Source: an uncultured Prevotella sp.
Lineage (GTDB): Bacteria; Bacteroidota; Bacteroidia; Bacteroidales; Bacteroidaceae
Assembly: GCA_900314455.1 (NCBI GenBank)
Contig: OMVI01000024.1
Coordinates: 1 to 50,936 of the forward strand
DNA length: 50,936 bases
Reading direction: 5' to 3'
The notes below the pieces were generated by a model, which searched no databases, had not been told where the DNA came from, and saw nothing but the letters and a program-made list of their open reading frames with translations. A program made the position numbers and the translations under genes. Positions within the stretch are counted from its first letter, which is position 1; each line of letters opens with the position of its first letter. Below, piece after piece: positions 24,535-33,986 of the stretch.

Positions 24535-26105
24535 AACTAGAGTACACTATATTCAGCTTCGACACCTTCAAGGCTGAGATGACGAAGCTAAAGGACGAAA
24601 AGCATTTCGACTACCTTGTAACTATCATCGGCGAGGACTTCGGACCTGAAGAAGGCCTCGGATGTATATATATTCTTGAGAACACCGATACGCACGAGCG
24701 CATCGCTGTCAAGCAGATTGCAAAGCAGATTGGTGACGATTGCGTCATCCCTTCTACATATTATATATGGCGCGCAGCAGACTTGCTCGAACGTGAGGTC
24801 TACGATTTCTTAGGCATCAAGTTCCTCGGTCATCCTGACATGCGCCGTCTGTTCCTCCGTACCGACTTTGTTGGCTATCCGTTGCGCAAGGACTATGACA
24901 TGAGTCCGGAGAACAACCAGTTCCCAATGACTGATGAGCCGGAGACCAACTGGACATCGGAGTGGAACCTGAACGACCTCGGTGAGCTTGTTGAAACCAA
25001 GCACCGCCTGTTCGGTCCTAACGACTACGTGATGAACTTCGGTCCTAACCACCCGTCAACTCACGGTGTGCTCCGCTTGCAGACAGTTGTTAACGACGAG
25101 ACTATCAAGCGTATCTATCCACACCTCGGTTACATTCACCGTGGTATGGAGAAGATGATGGAGTCGATGACATATCCTCAGACTCTCGCACTGACCGACC
25201 GTCTGAACTATCTTTGTGCCATGCACCATCGTCACGCCCTTGTCGGTGTAATCGAAGAGGCTATGGGCATTGAGCTCAATGACCGCATTCAGTACATCCG
25301 CACTATAATGGATGAGCTCCAACGTCTCGACAACCACTTGCTGTTCCTTGGAACATGCGCTCAGGACCTCTCGGCTCTCACAGCATTCCTTTACTGCATG
25401 CGCGACCGTGAGCAGGTGCTGAACGTTATGGAGGAGACAACCGGCGGTCGTCTTATCCAAAACTACTACCGCATTGGCGGCTTGCAGGCAGATATTGACC
25501 CGCACTTCGTTGAGAACGTCAAGAAGCTCTGCAAGTATCTCCGTCCGTTCATTCAGGAGTATCTCGATGTATTTGGTGACAACGTCATTACCCACAAACG
25601 CCTTGAGGGTGTAGGATATTTGAATCAGGCTGATTGCATCAACTACGGTGTAACAGGTCCTGCCGGTCGTGCCGCAGGTTGGAAGAATGATGTCCGCAAG
25701 AATCATCCTTACGGCTTGTACGACAAGGTTGAATGGCAGGAAATTACCGGAACAGGCTGCGACTCCATGGAGCGCTACATGATACACATCAACGAAATGT
25801 ATCAGAGCCTTAATATTATAGAGCAGCTTATCGATAATATTCCAGAGGGAGAGTTCTACATCAAGCAGAAGCCAATTATCAAAGTGCCGGAAGGACAGTG
25901 GTGGTTCTCTGTTGAAGGCGGTGCCGGTGAATTCGGTGTCTACCTTGACAGCCGTGGCGACAAGAGTCCGTACCGCGTCAAGATGCGTCCGATGGGCCTC
26001 ACGCTTGCCGGCGCTTTCGACAAGATGCTTCGTGGACAGAAGATTGCCGACCTTATCGCTACCGGTGCGGCTATTGACTTCGTAATACCAGACCTTGACC
26101 GATAA
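24531..26105 (+). CDS. nuoCD: NADH-quinone oxidoreductase, fused subunits C and D
   Basis: A 524-residue fusion. Residues 1 to about 150 form the NuoC (30-kDa) domain, with YYIWRAADLLEREVYDFLGI and HPDMRRLFLRTDF. Residues about 165-524 form the NuoD (49-kDa) domain, starting at MNFGPNHPSTHGVLRL, with HRGMEKMMESMTY and the usual C-terminal DFVIPDLDR. The NuoD domain shapes the quinone pocket with NuoB and is related to the large subunit of NiFe hydrogenases. Fusion is usual in Bacteroidetes and enterobacteria. It overlaps nuoB by 4 bp, and nuoH follows after 11 bp. Confidence 0.95.
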   Translation: MKLEYTIFSFDTFKAEMTKLKDEKHFDYLVTIIGEDFGPEEGLGCIYILENTDTHERIAVKQIAKQIGDDCVIPSTYYIWRAADLLEREVYDFLGIKFLGHPDMRRLFLRTDFVGYPLRKDYDMSPENNQFPMTDEPETNWTSEWNLNDLGELVETKHRLFGPNDYVMNFGPNHPSTHGVLRLQTVVNDETIKRIYPHLGYIHRGMEKMMESMTYPQTLALTDRLNYLCAMHHRHALVGVIEEAMGIELNDRIQYIRTIMDELQRLDNHLLFLGTCAQDLSALTAFLYCMRDREQVLNVMEETTGGRLIQNYYRIGGLQADIDPHFVENVKKLCKYLRPFIQEYLDVFGDNVITHKRLEGVGYLNQADCINYGVTGPAGRAAGWKNDVRKNHPYGLYDKVEWQEITGTGCDSMERYMIHINEMYQSLNIIEQLIDNIPEGEFYIKQKPIIKVPEGQWWFSVEGGAGEFGVYLDSRGDKSPYRVKMRPMGLTLAGAFDKMLRGQKIADLIATGAAIDFVIPDLDR

Positions 26106-26116
26106 AGTGTAAAACA

Positions 26117-27214
26117 ATGAAAGAATATATATTAAGTAATTTGCCTGCGATGTTCGACTCGCTGCTCCGCGATACCTGCGGACTGCCGAACTTCTGGGCT
26201 GTTCTGATAGAATGTGTGCTTGTCGGCTTGCTTTTGCTCGTTGCATACGCAATGCTCGCCATTGTACTTATCTTCATGGAGCGTAAGGTCTGCGCCTACT
26301 TCCAGTGCCGTGTAGGACCTATGCGCGTTGGACCGTGGGGAACGTTGCAGGTCTTTGCCGACGTGCTGAAGATGCTCATCAAGGAGATTTTCTTCGTCGA
26401 CCGTTCTGATAAACTGCTGTACTGCATTGCTCCGTTCCTCGTTATCATTGCTTCGGTAGGCACGTTCTCGTTCCTTCCTTGGAACCAGGGATGGGATGTA
26501 CTCGACTTCAATGTAGGTATCTTCTTGCTGACAGCAGTCAGTTCGATTGGTGTCCTCGGTATATTCATGGCTGGTTGGGCATCAAACAACAAGTATTCGG
26601 TTGTTTCCGCAATGCGTGGTGCCGTTCAGCTCATTTCCTACGAAATGTCACTCGGACTATGTCTTATAGCTGCCGTTATCCTGACGGGTACAATGCAGAT
26701 TTCAGGTATTGTTCAGGCACAGACCGGTCCGTGGCAGTGGCTTATCTTCCAGGGGCACATTCCCGCTATACTCGCTTTCCTCGTGTTCTGCATAGCAGGT
26801 AACGCTGAGGCTAACCGTGGCCCGTTCGACTTGGCTGAGGCCGAGAGTGAGCTTACCGCAGGTTACCACACAGAGTATTCCGGTATGGGCTTCGGCTTCT
26901 TCTATCTTGCTGAATACCTTAACCTCTTCGTCGTAAGTGGAATTGCAACAACAGTATTCCTCGGCGGATGGGCTCCTATTAATATAGGTATAGAGGCTTT
27001 CGATAATGTTATGGACTACATTCCGGGTGTTATCTGGTTCATTGGTAAGACGTTTGTCATCGTATTCCTGCTTATGTGGATACGTTGGACATTCCCTCGT
27101 CTGCGTATTGACCAGATACTGAAACTCGAGTGGAAGTACCTCATGCCGTTGTCGCTGTGCATCATCGTACTGATGGTCTTCTGTGTATCATTCGGCTTAA
27201 CATTCACAAGATGA
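26117..27214 (+). CDS. nuoH: NADH-quinone oxidoreductase subunit H
   Basis: A 365-residue membrane subunit with about eight to nine helices. It links the peripheral arm to the proton-pumping arm and forms the entrance of the quinone channel. The conserved loop MERKVCAYFQCRVGPMRVGP and the acidic stretch FDLAEAESELTAGYHTEYSG are present, as is the C-terminal RWTFPRLRIDQ. The spacing to nuoI is 49 bp, one of the larger gaps in the operon. Confidence 0.95.
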   Translation: MKEYILSNLPAMFDSLLRDTCGLPNFWAVLIECVLVGLLLLVAYAMLAIVLIFMERKVCAYFQCRVGPMRVGPWGTLQVFADVLKMLIKEIFFVDRSDKLLYCIAPFLVIIASVGTFSFLPWNQGWDVLDFNVGIFLLTAVSSIGVLGIFMAGWASNNKYSVVSAMRGAVQLISYEMSLGLCLIAAVILTGTMQISGIVQAQTGPWQWLIFQGHIPAILAFLVFCIAGNAEANRGPFDLAEAESELTAGYHTEYSGMGFGFFYLAEYLNLFVVSGIATTVFLGGWAPINIGIEAFDNVMDYIPGVIWFIGKTFVIVFLLMWIRWTFPRLRIDQILKLEWKYLMPLSLCIIVLMVFCVSFGLTFTR

Positions 27215-27263
27215 TGATAACAGGTCACGGGTGTCTTTGCATCCGAACCAATAAGTAAAGAAA

Positions 27264-27845
27264 ATGGAAGAAAAGAAACAATCATATTTCGGTGAAGTGG
27301 GAAGCGCATTGAAGACGCTTGCCACGGGTCTGAAGGTAACGCTGAAGGAGTATTTCACTCCGAAGACTACCGAACAGTACCCTGAGAACCGCAAGACGAC
27401 ATTGCATGTCGCCAAGCGTCACCGTGGACGTCTGGTCTTCAAGCGCGTCACTGAGGATGATTTGCAGGATCCGAAGATACAGAAGCGTGGACTGAAGCTG
27501 GGCGACTATAAGTGCACGGCTTGTACAATGTGTGAGAAGGCTTGTCCTAACGACACCATTAAGATTACCTCGCACATGGAAACCGACCCTGAGACGGGCC
27601 GCAAGAAGAAAGTCCTCGACGATTATCAGTATGACCTCGGCGACTGCATGTTCTGCGAGCTTTGCGTCAACTCATGCAATTTCGACGCTATCGAGTTTGT
27701 CAACGACTTCGAGAATGCTGTCTTCGACCGCTCTAAGCTTGTGCTCCACCTCGACAAGGAAGTCTACAAGGGCGGCTCACTGCCTAACATCATTGACGGC
27801 GGAGCCGACTGGGAAGTAGGAACGTTTAACACTAAAACAAAATAA
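27264..27845 (+). CDS. nuoI: NADH-quinone oxidoreductase subunit I (two 4Fe-4S ferredoxin domains)
   Basis: A 193-residue peripheral-arm subunit with two 4Fe-4S motifs: C84, C87, C90, C94 (CTACTMCEKACP) and C128, C131, C134, C138 (CMFCELCVNSC). These carry clusters N6a and N6b to NuoB. Because no nuoE, nuoF or nuoG is present in this operon, NuoI may be where an outside donor such as ferredoxin or flavodoxin delivers electrons; that is an inference from other complexes lacking the NADH module. nuoJ starts 5 bp later. Confidence 0.94.
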   Translation: MEEKKQSYFGEVGSALKTLATGLKVTLKEYFTPKTTEQYPENRKTTLHVAKRHRGRLVFKRVTEDDLQDPKIQKRGLKLGDYKCTACTMCEKACPNDTIKITSHMETDPETGRKKKVLDDYQYDLGDCMFCELCVNSCNFDAIEFVNDFENAVFDRSKLVLHLDKEVYKGGSLPNIIDGGADWEVGTFNTKTK

Positions 27846-27850
27846 GAGAC

Positions 27851-28390
27851 ATGGCAAGGTTAATTATTTTCGTAATTCTCGCTGTTGTGATACTGGCCTC
27901 TGCTGTGTTCTGTGTTACAACGAAGCGCATTATGCGTGCCGCCACAGCACTGCTCTTTGTGCTGTTCTCGGTGGCAGGACTTTATTTTGTCCTCGACTAT
28001 ACATTCCTTGGCGCAGCTCAGATAAGCATCTATGCAGGTGGCATCACAATGATGTACATCTTCGCTATACAGCTTGTCGACAAGAATACGCTGCAAGGAC
28101 TGCACGAGCATTGGCTTGGAAAGCGCACCATACTGGCTGCTGCAATAGCATTGGTAGGCTTCGCCACTGTTGCTTTCGTGCTTCTCAAGAATGCTTTCAT
28201 TCAGAAGGTCGTTGCCGAGGATGCACTTGCAAATGAAGTCAACATGGATGTCATCGGACACAATCTGATGAGTGCCGACAAGTTCGGATATGTTCTCCCC
28301 TTCGAGTTCATTTCCCTTTTCCTGCTGGCCTGCATAATTGGTGGTCTGGCAATACTGAATATCAATAAGAAGAAGGAGGACACGAAATGA
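27851..28390 (+). CDS. nuoJ: NADH-quinone oxidoreductase subunit J
   Basis: A 179-residue membrane subunit with five helices. The central segment (FLGAAQISIYAGGITMMYIF) matches the conserved helix 3 of NuoJ, whose pi-bulge gates proton coupling. The C-terminal part (FEFISLFLLACIIGGLAIL) is also typical. It overlaps nuoK by 4 bp (28387-28390). Confidence 0.93.
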   Translation: MARLIIFVILAVVILASAVFCVTTKRIMRAATALLFVLFSVAGLYFVLDYTFLGAAQISIYAGGITMMYIFAIQLVDKNTLQGLHEHWLGKRTILAAAIALVGFATVAFVLLKNAFIQKVVAEDALANEVNMDVIGHNLMSADKFGYVLPFEFISLFLLACIIGGLAILNINKKKEDTK

Positions 28391-28695
28391 TACAGATAGA
28401 ATATTTCTTCATACTCAGCGGACTGCTCTTCTTCATCGGAGTGTTCGGTTTTGTTACCCGTCGCAACCTCATTGCAATGCTCATCTCCATTGAGCTCGTG
28501 CTGAACAGCGTTGATATCAACTTCGCGGCTTTCAACCGTCTGCTCTACCCGAATGGATATGAGGGCATGTTCTTCACGCTCTTCTCTATCGGTGTGAGTG
28601 CTGCTGAGACCGCAGTTGCGCTTGCTATAATTATAAATGTTTACCGTCATTTCCACAGCGATCAGGTGAACAGTATTGAAAACATGAAATGGTAA
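28387..28695 (+). CDS. nuoK: NADH-quinone oxidoreductase subunit K
   Basis: A 102-residue membrane subunit with three helices, of usual length. The conserved Glu in helix 2 (LIAMLISIELVLNSVDINF) and a second in helix 3 (GVSAAETAVALAIIINVYR) are the proton-path acids of the NuoK/MnhC family. It overlaps nuoJ by 4 bp, and nuoL starts 13 bp downstream. Confidence 0.94.
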   Translation: MIQIEYFFILSGLLFFIGVFGFVTRRNLIAMLISIELVLNSVDINFAAFNRLLYPNGYEGMFFTLFSIGVSAAETAVALAIIINVYRHFHSDQVNSIENMKW

Positions 28696-28708
28696 AACAG
28701 AAAGAATT

Positions 28709-30715
28709 ATGTTTGATTACGCATTTTTGATACTACTTCTCCCGTTCCTGAGCTTCCTTTTGCTCGGATTGCTGGGAATGAAGATGCCAAAGAAGGTTGC
28801 CGGTATCATCGGAACTTGCGTATTGGCAGTGCTTTTCGGTCTTAGCCTGTACACTGCTTATCGCTATTTCTTCTACACCGGTGAGTACTCGGCAATGGGA
28901 CAGACCTTCCATGTTGTCAATGGACGACTTGATGGAAGTCAGGGACTGTATCCAACCGTGACGATATTCAACTTCACATGGTTGAAATTCACAGAACTCC
29001 TTACATTTAATATAGGATTCCGTTTGACACCAATATCGGTTATGATGCTCATCGTCATTACTACGGTGTCGTTTATGGTACATATTTATTCGTTCGGCTA
29101 TATGGCTGAGCGCGATGAGAACTACAAGGCTGTCGGCTACGAGAAGGGCTTCCAGCGTTTCTACGCATTCCTCTCTCTGTTCACGATGTCAATGCTCGGA
29201 CTCGTCGTTGCAACCAACATCTTCCAGATGTACCTGTTCTGGGAGCTTGTCGGCGTCTGCTCTTACTTGCTTATCGGCTTCTACTATCCGAAGCATGCAG
29301 CCGTGCACGCATCGAAGAAGGCATTCATCGTCACACGTTTCGCCGATTTGTTTTTCCTCATCGGTATCCTCTTCTACAGCTTCTATGTAGGAACATTCAA
29401 CTACGACCTTACTGCCGACCCGAACCTTCACAACGAACTGCCGGGCGCAGCATGGGTTTTGCCTGCCGCACTCTTCCTGATGTTCATCGGTGGTGCTGGT
29501 AAATCAGCAATGTTCCCGTTGCATATCTGGCTGCCTGATGCTATGGAAGGTCCGACTCCTGTCAGTGCCCTTATCCACGCAGCAACGATGGTTGTTGCCG
29601 GTGTTTACCAGGTTGCATCACTCATGCCGATATGGCTTGCATACGCACCTCACACCTTGCACTACATCGCATATATTGCAGCGTTCACCGCTTTCTATGC
29701 TGCTGTTGTTGCATGCTGCCAGCGTGATATCAAGAGAGGACTTGCATTCTCGACCATTTCGCAGATTGCCTACATGCTTGTAGCACTCGGTGTTGTTACA
29801 TCAATGGAGGGCGAGGGTAGTGTTGGTTACATGGCTTCCATGTTCCACCTCTTCACCCACGCAATGTTCAAGGCTCTGCTGTTCCTCTGCTCAGGTGCAA
29901 TCATTGTCATAATCGGCTCCAACTTCAAGGAGTATATGGGAGGACTGCACAAGTATATGCCTATCACGAACATCTGCTTCCTCATCGGAACTATCGCCAT
30001 CAGCGGCTTTTGGCCACTCGCCGGTTTCTTCTCAAAGGATGAAATCGTTGACGCCTGCTTCCATTTCTCTCCTTACCTCGGTTGGTTTATGACCCTCGTA
30101 AGCGGAATGACAGCATTCTATATGTTCCGTCTTTACTACGTTATCTTCTGGGGCAACAGCTATTATGAGCAGGATCCTGAGCACCGTCGCAAGCCACAGG
30201 AGGTCCCATTCGTTATGTGGGGCCCGTTGGTATTCCTCGCAGCAATCTCTTGCGTAGCAGGTTGGATACCATTCGGTCACTTCGTATCTCTCGATGGTCA
30301 TGTAGAGGAAATCGCTTTGCAGCACTTCCAGTTCGGTTCTACCGCTTGGATTTCACTGACAGTCGCAACAATCGGCTTTGCTTTGGCTACATGGATGTAT
30401 GCCGGCAAGACCCAGCCAGTTGCTGACGCACTTGCAAAGAAGTTCCCGAAGCTTCACAAGGCTGCCCTCAACCGTTTCTATATTGACAATGCTTGGCAGT
30501 TCTTCACTCACAAGATTGTCTTCGGACTCTTCTCTATTCCTATCGCATGGTTCGACCGCCACGTCATCGACGGCACGTTCAACTTCCTTGCATGGGGAAC
30601 CAATGAGGCTGGTGAGTCTATCCGGCCTTGGCAGAGTGGCGATGTTCGCCAGTATGCCGTTTGGTTCATCACCGGTACGGTTGCATTAACATTAGTATTA
30701 CTTTGCATGATTTAG
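28709..30715 (+). CDS. nuoL: NADH-quinone oxidoreductase subunit L
   Basis: A 668-residue antiporter-like proton-pumping subunit of normal length. Key segments include FWELVGVCSYLLIGFYY with the conserved Glu and PLHIWLPDAMEGPTPVSALI around residue 270. The stretch after residue about 550 corresponds to the lateral helix and final membrane helix. It is followed by nuoM after only 4 bp. Confidence 0.95.
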   Translation: MFDYAFLILLLPFLSFLLLGLLGMKMPKKVAGIIGTCVLAVLFGLSLYTAYRYFFYTGEYSAMGQTFHVVNGRLDGSQGLYPTVTIFNFTWLKFTELLTFNIGFRLTPISVMMLIVITTVSFMVHIYSFGYMAERDENYKAVGYEKGFQRFYAFLSLFTMSMLGLVVATNIFQMYLFWELVGVCSYLLIGFYYPKHAAVHASKKAFIVTRFADLFFLIGILFYSFYVGTFNYDLTADPNLHNELPGAAWVLPAALFLMFIGGAGKSAMFPLHIWLPDAMEGPTPVSALIHAATMVVAGVYQVASLMPIWLAYAPHTLHYIAYIAAFTAFYAAVVACCQRDIKRGLAFSTISQIAYMLVALGVVTSMEGEGSVGYMASMFHLFTHAMFKALLFLCSGAIIVIIGSNFKEYMGGLHKYMPITNICFLIGTIAISGFWPLAGFFSKDEIVDACFHFSPYLGWFMTLVSGMTAFYMFRLYYVIFWGNSYYEQDPEHRRKPQEVPFVMWGPLVFLAAISCVAGWIPFGHFVSLDGHVEEIALQHFQFGSTAWISLTVATIGFALATWMYAGKTQPVADALAKKFPKLHKAALNRFYIDNAWQFFTHKIVFGLFSIPIAWFDRHVIDGTFNFLAWGTNEAGESIRPWQSGDVRQYAVWFITGTVALTLVLLCMI

Positions 30716-30719
30716 AAAG

Positions 30720-32237
30720 ATGAGTTGGATATTAACAATTTTCGTGATTATTCCCCTCCTGATGCTATTCGGCCTTTGGATGGCTCGCAATGACAATCAG
30801 GTACGTGGTGTTATGGCAGTTGGCGCATCGCTGTTGCTCATCTCCGCCATCTGTCTGACAGTATATTTCGTTCAGCAGCGCAATGCAGGTAATACCGATG
30901 CAATGCTGTTGGCAAACAGTGTTACATGGTTCGCACCTCTGCACATCGACTTCGCTGTTGGTGTCGACGGTATTTCGACAGTGATGATATTGCTGAGTGC
31001 AATCATCGTGTTCACCGGAACATTCGCTTCCTGGCAGCTCGAGCCGATGAAGAAGGAGTACTTCCTTTGGTTTGTCCTCCTTGCTTCCGGTGTGTTCGGC
31101 TTCTTCATCTCTACCGACATGTTCACAATGTTCATGTTCTATGAGGTCGCTCTTATCCCAATGTACCTTTTGATTGGTGTTTGGGGAACAGGACCGAAGG
31201 AGTACAGTGCAATGAAGCTGACCCTGATGCTGATGGGAGGCTCTTCCCTCCTTATCCTCGGCATCCTTGGTATTTACTACTTCACGGGTGCACAGACAAT
31301 GGATGTCTCAGCACTTGCCAATATGCACATGAACGAGACGGCTCAGAAGGTATTCTTCCCGTTCGTCTTTATCGGATTCGGAGTACTTGGAGCACTCTTC
31401 CCATTCCACACATGGTCACCTGACGGTCATGCCAGCGCCCCGACAGCAGTGTCAATGCTTCACGCCGGAGTGCTGATGAAGCTTGGTGGTTACGGCTGTC
31501 TCCGCATCGCAATGTTCATCATGCCGGAAGGCCTTGCTACATGGGCACCGCTCTTCCTCGTGCTTACCTGCATATCAGTTGTCTACGGTGCACTCTCAGC
31601 ATGTGTACAGACCGACCTTAAATATATCAACGCTTACTCGTCAGTATCACACTGCGGCATGGTGCTCTTCGCACTTCTGATGATGACGCAGACTGCTATC
31701 ACCGGAGCAATTCTCCAGATGTTGTCACACGGACTTATGACAGCACTCTTCTTCGCAGTCATCGGTATGATTTATCACCGCTGCGGAACACGTGACGTCC
31801 GTGAGCTTGGCGGATTGATGAAAGTCATTCCTTTCCTCGCAGTTGCTTACGTTGTAGCCGGTCTTGCAAACCTCGGGCTTCCTGGTTTCTCAGGCTTCGT
31901 TGCCGAGATGACCATCTTTGTCGGTTCATTCCAGAACGCCGGCATTTTCCATCGTGTTGCAACCATAATCGCTTGTACTTCTATCGTCATCACGGCAGTC
32001 TACATTCTCCGTGTTGTCGGTAAGATTCTCTATCAGAAGATACCTAACGAGAAGTTCTATCAGCTCCACGACGCCACATGGGACGAGCGTCTCGCCATTG
32101 GCGGACTTATCTTCTGCGTTGCCGGTCTCGGTCTTTGCCCGCTGTTCTTCCAGGACATTATCAGCAATGCCGTAGCACCTATCTTCCACACAATAATCGC
32201 TAACGCGCCTGCTGTTTCAGCATTGGCTAATATGTAA
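30720..32237 (+). CDS. nuoM: NADH-quinone oxidoreductase subunit M
   Basis: A 505-residue antiporter-like subunit with about fourteen helices. The conserved acidic site lies in FMFYEVALIPMYLLIGVWG (E about 140), and the broken-helix segment PFHTWSPDGHASAPTAVSML follows near residue 230. Both are expected for a proton-translocating NuoM. nuoN starts 9 bp later. Confidence 0.95.
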   Translation: MSWILTIFVIIPLLMLFGLWMARNDNQVRGVMAVGASLLLISAICLTVYFVQQRNAGNTDAMLLANSVTWFAPLHIDFAVGVDGISTVMILLSAIIVFTGTFASWQLEPMKKEYFLWFVLLASGVFGFFISTDMFTMFMFYEVALIPMYLLIGVWGTGPKEYSAMKLTLMLMGGSSLLILGILGIYYFTGAQTMDVSALANMHMNETAQKVFFPFVFIGFGVLGALFPFHTWSPDGHASAPTAVSMLHAGVLMKLGGYGCLRIAMFIMPEGLATWAPLFLVLTCISVVYGALSACVQTDLKYINAYSSVSHCGMVLFALLMMTQTAITGAILQMLSHGLMTALFFAVIGMIYHRCGTRDVRELGGLMKVIPFLAVAYVVAGLANLGLPGFSGFVAEMTIFVGSFQNAGIFHRVATIIACTSIVITAVYILRVVGKILYQKIPNEKFYQLHDATWDERLAIGGLIFCVAGLGLCPLFFQDIISNAVAPIFHTIIANAPAVSALANM

Positions 32238-32246
32238 AGAGGTATA

Positions 32247-33713
32247 ATGAATTACTTAGATTTCTTAAAGATGATACCGGAGGCAGTACTTGTTGCCATC
32301 CTTATCATTACATTTATAGCAGACTTTGCCAGTACTAAGCAGACAGAGCGTAAATGGCTGAACCCACTCGTGAGTGTTCTCTACTTTGCCCTTACGATAG
32401 TTTGCCTTCTGCCGCTTGAGCCTGAGAATGCCTTCGGCAGTATGTATGTCACCTCAAGCTCAGTAAACGTCATCAAGGCAATCCTCGCTTTGGGCTCGCT
32501 TATCGTTGTCATCATGAGCCGTTCCTGGGCTGAGGAGAACCCGAAAGAAGGAGAGTTCTACATGCTTCTGACCTCTACACTTCTCGGAATGTTCGTCATG
32601 GTCAGCGCCGGCAACTTCCTTATGTTCTTCCTCGGGCTCGAAATGGCAAGCGTACCTTTGGCAACAATGGTAGCCTTCGACATGAAACGCAACCAGAGTG
32701 CTGAAGGTGCAGCCAAGTTCATCCTCACCGCTACGTTCTCAAGCGGTGTCATGCTCTACGGCATCAGCTTCATCTATGGCGCTTGCGGGACACTCTACTT
32801 CGGCGATGTACGTCACATACTGATGACTATCTTTGCAGCTGGTGAAACATCGAAGATGCTTCTCCCTGTCATGGGACTCGTATTCTTCTTCAGCGGTCTC
32901 GGCTTCAAGATTTCACTTGTACCGTTCCACTTCTGGACCGCCGATACCTATCAGGGTGCTCCAACGCCGGTTACCGGTTATTTGAGCGTTATCTCAAAGG
33001 GCGCCGCAGCATTCACATTGCTTGCAATACTGTTCCATGTCTTCACACCGATGATGAAGTACTGGCACGTACTGCTTATGATAGTTGTCGTCCTGAGTAT
33101 CACCGTTGCGAACCTCTTCGCAATCCGTCAGAGTGAGCTCAAGCGATTCATGGCATTCAGCTCAATATCTCAGGCAGGCTACATTATGCTTGCAGCTATC
33201 GGTTATAACTGGGCAAATTCAGTAACGGCACTGAGCTATTACATCCTTGTTTATGTTGTAGCAAACATGGCTGTGTTCTCAATAATAAGCGTTGTAGAGC
33301 AGAACAATGGCGGTAAGACCGACATCGACGATTACGACGGCTTCTACAAGACGAATCCGAAGCTTTCGTTCCTCATGACGCTTGCAATGTTCTCGCTGGG
33401 TGGTATTCCTCCATTCGCCGGAATGTTCTCGAAGTTCTTCGTCTTCATGTCTGGTGTCAACGGAGCCGACATCCACACAACGATTGGTACTTGGGGCTAC
33501 GCAGTAGTCTTCATTGCATTGCTTAACACTGTCATCAGCTTGTACTACTATCTGAAGATTGTAAAGGCAATGTACATAAAGCACAGCGACAACCCACTGC
33601 CAACATTCAAGTCAGACTGCAACACTAAGCTTGCCCTTGCGCTCTGCACAACAGGCATCCTCCTGTTCGGTATCTTCTCGTATGTTTACCAGTGGATCGC
33701 AACAGCAGCATAA
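32247..33713 (+). CDS. nuoN: NADH-quinone oxidoreductase subunit N
   Basis: A 488-residue antiporter-like subunit, the last of the complex I operon. It contains FFLGLEMASVPLATMVAF with the conserved Glu and VPFHFWTADTYQGAPTPVTG, plus the C-terminal YYLKIVKAMY typical of the family. Transcription probably ends at the hairpin 33859-33920 or at the short C/G-rich hairpin beginning at 33730. Confidence 0.95.
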   Translation: MNYLDFLKMIPEAVLVAILIITFIADFASTKQTERKWLNPLVSVLYFALTIVCLLPLEPENAFGSMYVTSSSVNVIKAILALGSLIVVIMSRSWAEENPKEGEFYMLLTSTLLGMFVMVSAGNFLMFFLGLEMASVPLATMVAFDMKRNQSAEGAAKFILTATFSSGVMLYGISFIYGACGTLYFGDVRHILMTIFAAGETSKMLLPVMGLVFFFSGLGFKISLVPFHFWTADTYQGAPTPVTGYLSVISKGAAAFTLLAILFHVFTPMMKYWHVLLMIVVVLSITVANLFAIRQSELKRFMAFSSISQAGYIMLAAIGYNWANSVTALSYYILVYVVANMAVFSIISVVEQNNGGKTDIDDYDGFYKTNPKLSFLMTLAMFSLGGIPPFAGMFSKFFVFMSGVNGADIHTTIGTWGYAVVFIALLNTVISLYYYLKIVKAMYIKHSDNPLPTFKSDCNTKLALALCTTGILLFGIFSYVYQWIATAA

Positions 33714-33753
33714 TATACCCACCTCCACGCCTCCTCCCGTGCGGGAGGGGGTT

Positions 33754-33849
33754 GAATAGTTTTGTGGACAAAATAGCATCCAGCTTTCAATGAAGCAAGG
33801 TTTGAATATTTTTGCGTATAAAGACGTCCTGTTTCAATGAAGGAGAGTT
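33754..33849. repeat. Imperfect tandem direct repeat, two units of about 46-50 bp
   Basis: Unit 1 (33754-33803) and unit 2 (33804-33849) align as GAATAGTTTTGTGGACAAAA / GAATATTTTTGCGTATAAAG, then TCC, then TTTCAATGAAG, then GTT. Each unit contains a perfect TAnnTTTG box (33757-33764 and 33807-33814). The rest of the 273-bp gap after nuoN contains a C/G-rich hairpin (near 33730-33750) and the terminator below. Confidence 0.6.
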
Positions 33850-33858
33850 GATAAAGCC

Positions 33859-33920
33859 AACATCGGATTAAACGGACAGCACGGATAATCATTTCCGTCA
33901 CATTCGTTTAATCCGATGTT
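33859..33920 (+). terminator. 16-bp perfect hairpin followed by a T-run
   Basis: AACATCGGATTAAACG (33859-33874) pairs perfectly with CGTTTAATCCGATGTT (33905-33920), and TTTTAATT follows. The 30-nt loop contains a second stem (ACGGA/TCCGT). It is a very strong intrinsic terminator in the plus direction for the nuo operon or for a short RNA started within the tandem repeat. It could also act on the opposite strand for the ATPase gene. Confidence 0.8.
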
Positions 33921-33986
33921 TTTTAATTATCAAACAATATTTGGGGAAGGACTCTTCAGGTTCCTTCCCTTTTTTGAATCATAATG

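Noticed and set aside
25056-26252. Open frame of 398 codons on the minus strand across nuoCD and nuoH
   Set aside because: Antisense to two strongly recognised genes; no recognisable domain. The length reflects codon bias of the genes above it.
33754-33849. Tandem repeat considered as a degenerate CRISPR array
   Set aside because: Only two units, similar along their whole length rather than constant repeats with unique spacers, and no cas genes nearby.
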